Source of the DNA: Liolophura sinensis | Lineage: Eukaryota; Mollusca; Polyplacophora; Chitonida; Chitonidae | Length of the DNA: 64,000 nt | Direction: 5' to 3' | NCBI RefSeq assembly: GCF_032854445.1 | Contig: NC_088295.1 | Location: forward strand, 15,551,385 to 15,615,384 | Shown here: in pieces, positions 1 through 9,778 of the stretch | Position numbering within the stretch: position 1 is the stretch's first letter | Layout: every line of letters begins with the position of its first letter | The notes under the pieces: model-generated | What the model was told of the DNA's origin: nothing | Database searches by the model: none | The model's input: only the letters and a program-made list of their open reading frames with translations | Position numbers and translations under genes: made by a program

Positions 1-610
1 GTGCAGCGCCACGCACTGACGACCCGACATAATCATACGGCTGACCCGTGCAAACAAGACTAAGCCCAAGTAACAGGACAAGCATAAGACAAACAACAAC
101 AACACCACAGAGAACAAACTAATCCGTCTTTATAGACTATATAGCGTGCATAGCTAATCTCATTGATACAAAGTATTTGTTTAGTACGTGGGGGTGGGGT
201 GTTAAGGAGCTCTCTCGCTTGGATTACTTCGACCAAAATAGTGGCGATATATCTGGAACAATTTCCCCACCCCTTTGTTGTTCGTTTGGACCCACGTGTG
301 CTGATTGTCTGAAAAATTATGTGTTAAATTTAACAGAATGTCTGTATTATGAGTGATGGTACAACTTGATCTGTTGTTGTAGCAGATTGTTCTGTTACAT
401 ATAGTACAAATTTTCGAACAGATCAACATAAATATTATTTTAGACAGGATAGTACGTTGAATATCACATAGCATTATGTTACAAGGCTATACATTCCGGC
501 ATCACTCACACAACACACATTCTGTTAAATTTAACAGATTATTTTTTTGAGTGAAATTAAAGAAATGAGACAATGTTAAATGTCAGAGCTATGCCAGAGG
601 CTATTAAGAA
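1..610. other. No supported gene
   Basis: This AT-rich sequence has only short open frames without ATG starts or recognisable motifs. The motif TGTTAAATTTAACAGA occurs around 321-338 and again near 520-538, which suggests a small duplicated or palindromic element. I see nothing else here. Confidence 0.5.
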
Positions 611-744
611 GCAAGGTATCACTGATTTTAAGGAATACTATACACAATTTGGGATGTGCGTGAAACATTATATACAATTTGGGGTTGCTTTCCACGCACA
701 TCCCAAACTGTATATAATGTTTCTTAAAATCAGCGATACCTTGC
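611..744. repeat. Imperfect inverted repeat, 52-bp arms
   Basis: The left arm (611-662, beginning GCAAGGTATCACTGATTTTA) is nearly the reverse complement of the right arm (693-744, ending in GCGATACCTTGC). They are separated by about 30 bases that contain a further partial copy of the arm sequence TATACAATTTGGG. This hairpin produces open frames on both strands (plus 573-965, minus 576-824) that read similar peptides, so those frames are not genes. It is probably the core of a small MITE-like element. Confidence 0.75.
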
Positions 745-3700
745 ATTTCAAGATGTATTACAAAGATATCGCTGTTCAAAGTAACCAAAATCGCGCTAAT
801 GTAGAAAATCGAAAACGCCACCATCTTGTCACCTTTGTCAATGATGACGTCAACGATCTCTCTTTTACCTTTTTGTCAAATCGAGTGAATGAGAGTAGTA
901 TTCAGCTCACGCGACGTCTAATTTCTATTTTATCTGAAATACCGCATTTCCAGATTAAAACTTGATTTATAGTGTTTTCAAGCACGTCAGGAAGAAATTG
1001 CTTAGGCTATTACAGATGCTCCTATACAAGTGCCATGAACCATGTATACATGTACATGCAATGATGTGCAGACCTTCCTTTAGAAACGTCGTAATTAAAA
1101 GAGACACTCTTAAATTACAGGTCTAATCATATTGTCTTGTATTATATAGCACTTGATATATTTGGGCTACACTTGTTTTCTGGATTCAAACAATTAGACC
1201 TTGTTATTTTATAGAAATGGTAATTCAAACTATTTGCCCTCGATTATTCTCAGCCCATGATCCCATTAAATTATGTTGCTCTCCTAATATCGATACAGGC
1301 CTACATATCTTCAGAACATTAGCCAAGATTACAAGAAGTATTCCAAGGGCGAATCAATATTTGTTTTTGTTTACCTCAAATAAATCAGTTGGGATTTTAT
1401 TGTTCAAAATATCAAATGTATCAAGTGGTATAACTAATGATTTGAGAAATGATCTTGTACATTTTGGGAATTATTGACCCGGAACGTCCATTTTCGTTGA
1501 CCACTGTCTGTTTCGACACATAGATTAGAACGAAGCAAGATTATTCCCCGTGCTTTGCTCAATTTTTCAGACTGTTCAACTTGAGAACCCAGGAACGAAA
1601 CATTCTTTTCAGCTGACAACCTCATCGGAAGTAATCCTTTTTCTCACACTACAACGAACCCCGATATTGCCACTTGTGAGCGATTCTCTGCTGTTGTCAT
1701 AATGAACTAGTGAAATGGAGTGAAAGCTTTCAACGTGACGGAGTAATATTTTTTCACTTGCAGTTTTTTCCTTGACTCTCTTGACCATTGCTCACCTCTA
1801 TTGCCATTCCATTGTCTTTGTAAAACTGATGAAGTTACAAGATTGCACACGGCAAAAACTGCTTTGGCTCCAGCTTGGACTGCCAACAAAAATGATCTTC
1901 TAAGAAATGTAAAGTCTGCTTTTTGAAGAGAATGTTCATGGGAGTGAATAATATGCTTCGAACGAAATGGGGCGTTTCCTTTATTTGTCGGCTATAAGCA
2001 TTATAGTCATCAAGGGGCTTGTTTTGTGTGGCCTATTTTGTATTTCATAATGTTTATGTTCTGTTTCCACACGGTACAAAGGCCTCTGACCTCATAAATA
2101 TTCAAGACTATGAATAAATCAGCTACACTCGCTTCTTAATGATCCACAGATGTTAAAGAGCCTCGTAAAACAACACGTCTCTTGTATTTATATAACCTCT
2201 ATGTATATAATAAGTTAAACGGTATTTGTGTCTATTATCGGTGATATTTTAACATTTTTTTACATTTATAAGTTTTGAAAAGTGCAACAACAAAGAAAAA
2301 CCAAAGATTTAAAGGTAAACTATTATCGTCTCTGCATGTTCTGAAAGAGATAATATTCAGAAATGAAGAAAGCCATAAGAAAATCATAAGAAAACATGAT
2401 AGCACCTACCCATAATTTGTGAGAGAAGCTTTCACGGTTCTCATTCTTGGAGATCAACCTTTGCTTCTCTCCGAGTTTCGACAAAACAATCATTGGCATG
2501 GTCTTGGGTATGCAGTCTATACATAGTATATACTCGGATGTTAAGTCGCATTCTGCATTTTCTTCGCTTATCTGCACCTCCGATGAACACATTCATGTCA
2601 CATCAGTAGTAACAACATCCCAGAAAAACCACTGCTAGGTTTATCTCAAATCGCTTAGTATGTAACCCAGCATTGCGAAGCACAGAATGTTAGTATGTTA
2701 GTAGCAATATGTTACCATGCATTGCAGGTACAAGTGTTTCACCTAAAATTATATAGTGCATGATTAACAAAACAGCGCTTGCCTCAGCAAAAACATGACT
2801 TGTTTTGATAATTCTACTTGAAAACAGTAAACATGACAAAAGAGTCACTTTGATATATTCAGCTAATTTGAATATGCAGATCAGCTGACGTTTGTTTCAA
2901 CACAGCCAAAAGTTTCTTGTAAGGCTTACGGTAAAATGTAGACTAAAAACCATGGTTGCGCTACTTTTGTAGTGCACAGGAGTGGTGTAGATAGATGCCT
3001 ACACTAAAATATATTACAGACGTTAAGTCGACACTGTGGTACAGTGTTGTGAAATATCGTAACCATCAACAATTGTTTCACAATGTAACACAGGTGTGTC
3101 TTTTACCTCGTTTATGTCATTTTTCTTATCACAGAATGGTATAAATACCATATTATATTAGGTCAAACAAACTAAATCACCGTAGATATGAACTCAACCA
3201 TCTTTATCTGTTCACTGCACTCTCGCACTGTTTATATGCTATTATTTATTCGCGTATATACACTACTGCTGGGCTTATTTCAGCTGCTATTTACACCAAC
3301 AGTATATATTGTAGCCTATACCGTGTCACGTAATTCTTATAGCCTGTGGAATGATACTGCCTCTGTTATAGGTGCATTAACCCTGTCTGTATTTTGGATG
3401 TGGTAGGCGCAAGCGTACATGGATGGATTGTCAAACATACCCGAAATACTTGACATTTCTTACTTTATTATATATGAAAGGAGAAATCCATTTGCTTGTA
3501 TATTTGGACAGTGTTCAGTCTGTTTACCTCAATTAAAACTTAAATTTATTTATAAAATATAAATTTATTTTAGACATTCATAACATCCTGATTTGGAACA
3601 TAATTACCCCAAATTCTAAATAACCACCACGTACACAAATTATTTTCAGATGTCCTTTTCTCTTTACGAAAATGTTTAAGATCGCAAATAACCTTTTAAA

Positions 3701-3820
3701 CCACTTCATCTGAAGTTTCCATGCCTTTTATGTTTTCTTCACATTTAAGTGTGGCTTACCTGATGAATACATTCTGTGATAGAAATACAGCCTTCTCTCT
3801 TCTTTTGTTTTAGTGTGGCT
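745..3820. other. Intergenic, no supported gene
   Basis: I find no coding exon with recognisable homology. Around 1478-1520 there is a segment (GACCCGGAACGTCC, then CTGTCTGTTTCGAC) also found near 27548-27610, so part of this is probably an old interspersed repeat. A minus-strand frame is open from about 2000 to 1707 without a clear family match. Confidence 0.45.
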
Positions 3821-3877
3821 GTCGTAGTGTAGTGGTTATCACGTCTGCTTCACGCAGACGGTCGCGATTTCGAACCT
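3821..3877 (+). mobile_element. Degenerate tRNA-Val-like sequence
   Basis: The run GTAGTGTAGTGGTTATCAC is the A-box and D-arm region of an animal tRNA-Val. It is followed by a five-pair anticodon stem (TCTGC/GCAGA) around TTCAC, which reads a CAC (Val) anticodon but is two bases short of a seven-base loop. A T-arm remnant, TTTCGAACC, follows. The short loop, damaged T-arm and missing acceptor pairing argue against a working tRNA. It is more likely a retroposed tRNA or SINE head, and it sits directly upstream of another SINE. Confidence 0.6.
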
Positions 3878-3908
3878 TCCAGAAACATGTAAGATAACAT
3901 TCTTGACC

Positions 3909-4258
3909 GACCCCGATAGCACAGGTGGTAGAGCGTCCGCTTTGGGAGCGGTAGATCCAGGGTCAATCCTTGGTCACACCCAAGACGTTAAAGGAGGAAG
4001 TTGTAACTTCCTTGTTTGGCGTTCAGCATGAAGGGGATAGTGCAACGAATGGTTGACTCGTATCAGTATAATGGCTCGGGCGGGGCGCCTTATTGCCTTC
4101 GGTAAGGCATCTCAGTAAAGCAGCACTAGATAAAGAGCGGTGGAAATCCGTCCTGCAACAAGGAGGCACATTACATGCACTCTAAGGATTCCTTCCTTAG
4201 ATTCCTTGACTGAAAAATTGTTAAGTACGACGTTAAACCCCAAGCACTCACTCACTCT
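3909..4258 (+). mobile_element. tRNA-derived SINE, near full length (family 1)
   Basis: The 5' head (GACCCCGATAGCACAGGTGG, then a CCGCT/AGCGG stem around TTGGG) is tRNA-like, with A-box and B-box remnants. The body carries GGGGATAGTGCAACGA, GGAGGCACATTACATGCA and the 3' end GACGTTAAACCCCAAGCACT followed by CACTC repeats. The second copy at 33770-33995 shares the body and tail but lacks the head. SINEs of this kind are transcribed by RNA polymerase III and moved by LINE machinery. Confidence 0.85.
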
Positions 4259-4267
4259 TTTATTTCA

Positions 4268-4430
4268 AGTGTAGGCCAACTCTACTTTCGGTGCAGGCTT
4301 ACACTACATTTTAACAGAGGTTTACACTAATTTTCAATGTAAATCTACACTATACGTTTTGTATAGGGCCTAAGGCCATACCATTTTTGGGTGTAGAAGT
4401 CTACACTATAAAGTGGTGTTGGCCAACACT
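4268..4430. mobile_element. MITE-like element with subterminal inverted repeats
   Basis: The left end AGTGTAGGCCAAC is matched in inverted orientation by the right end GTTGGCCAACACT. Internal motifs TTACACT and AGTGTAGA are repeated in both orientations. There is no coding capacity. It begins about ten bases after the SINE tail, and a similar TAGTGTGGCT lies just left of the tRNA-Val-like block. A related element may therefore have been interrupted by the SINE. Confidence 0.5.
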
Positions 4431-6606
4431 AATTTTTCGATTGTGAACGAGAGAACAAAATAAATGATTTTGACATATAGCGTCCGTTGTGTCTTTATGC
4501 AAAACTAATACACCTGTACTTAAAGATTACAACATTGCTGAAGCAATGACTTCTGGTGACATCTTTAGGTGAAAATAATACCCAGGATTCCTAGTACAGG
4601 AGAAAGATCGACATGCCAAGCAGAGAGGCTATTCCGAAAAGACGGGGCCTGAGCTCGGACCGTAATAATGACGGTGGGGATTTTGGCAACCATTATGTCA
4701 TCTATTATGTGTAATGGTATGCTCTTCATGCAAACCTAGACTGCTCAACAGACTATTTCAACAAAGTATTAACTGAACAGGCCAAATGAAAACCATTTTG
4801 AGGATACAGCATATACTGTACTGCACTTGAGTAAGTCCGAATGTATAATAGACTATGTTTTTTGTCCAATTAAAAAGTTTCATAGTATCATATTTCATGG
4901 AGTTGAACTCGATGAAAACATGTTCACAACGGCACTAAGTTTTGAGTCTGGGACCTCTTTTTGGAAATCAATAAAAAAGAAAGGTTTTCTTGGAGAATTA
5001 TAAAACCTACCTTCATTAATTGAATCATGACAGATATGCAGAGATGGCAAACCAAGAGGGACGTCATGGACATAAACTCTAATCTGCTTTCCATATAAAA
5101 TATATACACAGATGCAGCGACACATTGCCCCTCTGCACGCCACGTTCAAATGAGGGAAAACTCATTAGCTGGTAGTCTCCAGCATTGTTGTTTCCTGAAC
5201 TCATTGCATTGGCTATGGTTTGGAGACAGGAGGTTTGTCAAGTATCTTATTCAAGTATCTTAGGTACAGAATGGTTGAGTACCTTACCCCCTTTCCCATG
5301 CGTGTCCCATCTACAGTTAGCTTGGTAACAGATAGCAGCACCATGGGATTATGGACTGAATGATTAGCGGTTTATTTGCAAAATAATGTAGCGGTTATAA
5401 CTACATATAGTTGATCACACATTACAGATCAAAATGCATAACAACATACTCAAAATCGTTAGATAACACTTTTAGAAATACTGACAGTACAAAATGTGTT
5501 TTCACACGGACATACGTCACAAACATTTATATTGTTTTACAGAAGTTGAAAAGCGTAAATCGTACTGGAAGTTAAATATCACCGCACGGCGACTGAAAAC
5601 TATACATAAGAAAAAGAGCATTACCTATTTTTTAAATATTTCCTTGACGGAATGTATCACAGTAGCATACCCCATGTAGCTGGCACACTTTTATACGTTA
5701 GAAATATACTTGTAACAGACATGGTTGTATAAATAAAATAAGAATCATTAAAATTCAAATAAATTCACATAAGTATTATGAATAAAGTTCAAAAGATTGG
5801 TGCCCATAAACATGAACATGAAGATGAAAGAATGTCCTTGTCACCTCACATAACTGCTATGTTTTAATGTCCGTAGAGATCTGAAGCTCGTCTTTGAAAT
5901 CTATCGTTTTGCATTTAATTCGAAACGAATATTACACTGAAAAATTTAAATGTTTCAAACATATACATGTAGTACAGTGTCAGAGCACCGTCTGATAGCT
6001 TTTCTCATAACACAGTAACACTTTACTCTTACAAACGAAATCATGTATCGTCGATATCAAATTTATTCTTTTGGAAGGAAGCTGAGATTAAATATAGCAA
6101 TAACATATGCAATTTTATCATACTGAATGTAAAAGTAATACCGTTAGCAGCACAATGATCGTCATAAGGAAAACTAGCAACGTCTTATATCAGGTGAAAA
6201 GGAATCTTCTATCTTCAGACTTATTTCATGTCGCTGATTGTCCTTGAAGATCACCTCCATCTTTTCCCTTGAATCGGTTGTATTTAAGGGTTTATCTTCT
6301 AAGCATGCCATGTAATAATGGAAGAAGAGACAAACATTACCCAAGGATTACTGAGCCTGACTTAGATAGGTTTAGCACTTGTATGGCTTTGCCTGTTAAA
6401 AGGAGGTTCTGTCTGCTGTTACTCCTCAGCACCTGATTCATCTGTACAGTGGGATGCTATTATATTGCGAATTATTCCACGACTGTCACTTTGTCAGTCT
6501 TCCTTTGTCCACATTAACTGAACTCAGCTCAACCATTAAAAGTCTTTTCTCTGGAGTGTTAAACACTATAAACAACTGGGACCACTTTGTCAAATCGATC
6601 CCAGCC
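4431..6606. other. Intergenic, no supported gene
   Basis: Only short open frames with AT-rich composition are present, with no splice-bounded coding segment or recognisable motif. I see no RNA gene here. Confidence 0.45.
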
Positions 6607-6677
6607 TAAGTTGCCTGTAACTGCCATGGCAACATATGCTTTTAGCATGTGTGGCCATGGTAGTTACCATCAACTTA
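6607..6677. repeat. Short hairpin element
   Basis: The arm at 6607-6639 (TAAGTTGCCTGTAACTGCCA onward) is the near reverse complement of 6645-6677, with a loop of about five bases. Both arms contain CCATGG and GTAAC. A related but weaker hairpin occurs at 32349-32409, so this looks like a small dispersed foldback family. Confidence 0.65.
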
Positions 6678-6827
6678 GCTTACAAACGCTTTGTGAAGTC
6701 GCCGCTTGAGCAACAATATTGCCATTTGGTATTGCATTTCACATACATTAATACAATAAGAGTTGTACATATTTCTACGTGAAACGATGAATTCATCAAG
6801 TGATTGTCTATCATAATCAAGTGTGTA

Positions 6828-6890
6828 TGCACACGCACGCACACACACACGCCCCCCCCCCTCCCCCAACACACACACACACACACAAAC
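6828..6890. repeat. CA-rich microsatellite with C run
   Basis: Alternating CA/CG dinucleotides, a run of nine C and then further CA repeats. Open frames crossing it on both strands are low complexity. Confidence 0.9.
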
Positions 6891-6929
6891 CAATATAAAG
6901 TCTTTGGCACAGACTTCTGATATAAGGTT

Positions 6930-8040
6930 TATCCCTGACACCACTGTTGGGTGTGAGGTGTGTAGACCCACCGTCATAAACTTTCATACCACTTTCAATT
7001 CATATCCATGGACAGCTGACATAACGATTGACCCTGTCACTATTGTGGAGTGTAAGGTCTCTATACTAACATCACACATACACCACTTTGAATTCTTTTG
7101 TGTCCATGGACAGCTTACATAACGATTAGTTCTCACACCAATATGGAGTATAAGGTCTCTTTACTAGCCATTTTATATACACCACTTTCAACTCTTAGGT
7201 CTCTTTGGACAGCTGACACCGCTGTGGAGTGTAAGTGTCTTTGGACAGCTGACATAACGATTCACCCTGACACCACTGCACAGTGTAAGTGTCTTTAGAC
7301 AGCTGACATAACGATTAATCCTGACACCACTGTGGATTGTAAGTGTATTTGGACTACTGACATAACGATTAACCCTGACACCACTGGAGAATGTTGGGTC
7401 TCTACACTAACCGTCATACACACACCACCTTTGTGTCCATGAACAGTTGACATAACGATTAATCCTGACACCACTGGAGAATGTTGGGTCTCTACACTAA
7501 CCGTCATACACACACCACCTTTGTGTCCATGAACAGTTGACATAACGATTAATCCTGACACCACTTGAGAATGTTGGGTCTCTACACTAACCGTCATACA
7601 CACACCACTTTTGTGTCCATGAACAGTTGACATAACGATTAATCCTGACACCACTGTGTAGTGTAAGGTCTCTCTAATAACCGTCATGCACACACCACGT
7701 TTGTATCCATGAACAGTTGACATAACGATTAACCCTGACACTACTGACACTACCCTGACACCACTGTGTAGTGTAAGGTCTCTCTAATAACCGTCATGCA
7801 CACACCACGTTTGTATCCATGAACAGTTGACATAACGATTAATCCTGACACCACTGTGTAGTGTAAGGTCTCTCTAATAACCGTCATGCACACACCACTT
7901 TTGTATCCATGAACAGTTGACATAACGGTTAACCCTGACACTACTGACATCACCCTGACAATACTTTGGAGTGTAAGGTCTCTCTACTAAACGTCATACA
8001 CACACCACTTTCAACTCTTTTGTGTCCCCCGATACATACA
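6930..8040. repeat. Minisatellite array, about 90-bp unit
   Basis: The marker ATAACGATT recurs at 7254, 7308, 7362, 7452, 7542, 7632, 7722, 7832 and 7922 (the last as ATAACGGTT). The spacing is 54 in the left part and mostly 90 in the right part. The 90-bp unit contains TGACACCACTG, CCGTCATACACACACCAC and a GTCCATGAACAGTTGACA segment; more diverged units extend left to about 6930. Because 90 is a multiple of three, minus-strand frames at 7295-7750 and 7750-7953 stay open and read a 30-residue repeat. They are by-products of the array. Confidence 0.9.
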
Positions 8041-9184
8041 TGTACACTCCATTTGAGTAATCGCAGTCATTTCATAAAGCATTTCAGCTCGTTGGTGTCA
8101 TGGACATCCTAACACCACTGTGACGTGCTTAAGTGATTGCAGTCATCTCACAAACCACTTCTGTGCGTCACGGACAGCAGGCACAAGCGTTTCTTCTTTT
8201 ACAAATATATGGTATGTTTTCTGTTGCCAGTAATTTAGACATATAGCGTTTATGGGTGGAGAAGTCGGGTGTGCTAAGCGCTTATCCTTTATTCATATTG
8301 TGATACTAACAATATGAATATATGTCAATCAGTTGCTCACACCGTAGTGCATATCCCCGGGACACACTAAGCTTGGCCAAGACTGCAATGTTGTTGTTGT
8401 TGTATACAGTTTAAGCGACAAGATGACCAAAAGGCTCACATTGCTTTATGAAATATGACCTACATGCCATTTGAATCATAATTCGAGCGATTGTCTTCGT
8501 GTGGGTATCTGCCTTTCCGAGATGTAGCGCCATACGTTGACGTCATTTATACAGAGGAAAATGTCCGTACAAACTGAGGCGCTCATTAGCCCTGGGACAT
8601 TTCTACACGTGGTTAATACAGTCGCATACAACTTTTTTACGCGATACAGAAACTTATTGCTCACGAGTTATACATCAGTTTGTTATTCATACATTAGTGG
8701 GCACAGGTGGCATGTAATTAGCCACGTCGTCATTGGTTGTGTTTGGAAGAGGGGGTGAGTAATACGTGCCGTCCAATCCTTCCCGATCAATCACTGACCT
8801 AAAACAATGAGGGAATATCCAGTACTAACACTTCTGATGTCAGTCAACACACATCAGGTATTCATAAAATATAAATTGTTTTTAAAAAATCGATATTCTA
8901 AATAACAGCTATAAAAAAGAAACTTTACTCTGGATACTAAAACAAAAATGTGTGAAGTGCCTCAAATCAAAACCCGCAAGACCGTATTACAAATATCTGC
9001 AAAACAAAATCAATATGAAAAGTGTATAGCGAGCACCGCAGATCACTTATTAACTGGACTCAGATATTGTTCTTTAATATTATGTCAGGGAAAACTTCCA
9101 CGAGGTACGTAAAACTGACGCAAGTATGGCTTTTAAAAGCAACTGAGCGAAATCTAGGCCTCATAAACAATGATACACTGATAC
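8041..9184. other. Region downstream of gene A, no supported coding exon
   Basis: If gene A is spliced at its 3' end, the missing exon would lie here on the minus strand. I could not identify one. A consensus CRE-like octamer TGACGTCA occurs near 8538, which may be chance. Confidence 0.4.
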
Positions 9185-9778
9185 CTACCTACATACAGAA
9201 TTGCGGTGGTGGTAGGCTTGTCTCGGTGGACCTCTGGCATTAGCCTGACAGTTTTCTGAGCTGTCTAGTATCGTGTATGTTTGCACATGTGTGGGGCTTT
9301 TCTCGAAGCCGTAATTGTCACTGCCTGTGGTACTCCGGAAACCCTGTCCGTTATGACACGGAATGGCAACGTTGTAATTCTGGGGTAGCAAAACCAATGC
9401 GGGCCCATCCATCTTTTCTCCAGACTCATCGTTTTGTTTGTCCTTCCGATTAAAGCCACTGCTGGCAGAGTTGCTGCTCACTCGCCGAAATTGTCGACGC
9501 TGAAGTTTCTTTCTCCCGTTATATTTCACCTTGCCATTGGTCTCCCGTAACAAAGCACGTGACCGCCTGTATCCCAGGAAAGCCAGTATGATGCATATCA
9601 CGCCCATTATACTCAAGATGACGCCAATCACGACAACGTACGAAGCCGACGTGTTGGGCAAGGCGTCCTTGACGTCATAGATAGCGATAATGACTCCACC
9701 TGTGATGAGCAAGATGCCCACTAGTCCCAAAGGACTACGGTCTTTGCAACTACACTCACGTTTCTTTTTGACAACCAT
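9185..9778 (-). CDS. Gene A: small two-helix membrane protein
   Basis: A 197-residue protein read from the ATG at 9778; the context has G at -3 and G at +4, while the frame further upstream has only a TTG. A short basic, Cys-containing N-terminus (C9, C11) leads into a first hydrophobic helix at about residues 17-36. A short loop follows with a possible N-glycosylation site (N42-T-S), then a second helix at about 47-69 with Gly-x-x-x-x-x-x-Gly spacing. The remainder is a Lys/Arg/Ser-rich, probably cytosolic tail. Layout matches genes B and C, though sequence identity is low. The stop lies inside a run of donor-like GT motifs (GTATGT, GTAGGT), so the true C-terminus may be in an unseen exon. 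I do not recognise a named family; resemblance to TMEM200-type two-helix proteins is only structural. Function unknown. Confidence 0.7.
   Translation of the reverse strand: MVVKKKRECSCKDRSPLGLVGILLITGGVIIAIYDVKDALPNTSASYVVVIGVILSIMGVICIILAFLGYRRSRALLRETNGKVKYNGRKKLQRRQFRRVSSNSASSGFNRKDKQNDESGEKMDGPALVLLPQNYNVAIPCHNGQGFRSTTGSDNYGFEKSPTHVQTYTILDSSENCQANARGPPRQAYHHRNSVCR

Noticed and set aside
573-965. 130-codon plus-strand open frame
   Set aside because: It runs through the inverted repeat at 611-744, is mirrored by a minus-strand frame of the same peptide type and has no recognisable domain.
3821-3877. Functional tRNA-Val gene
   Set aside because: The anticodon loop is two bases short, the T-arm is broken and no acceptor stem can be formed. 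It is better read as a retroposed relic.
7295-7953. 151- and 67-codon minus-strand frames with a 30-residue repeat
   Set aside because: They arise because the 90-bp minisatellite unit is a multiple of three. There are no splice or start signals.
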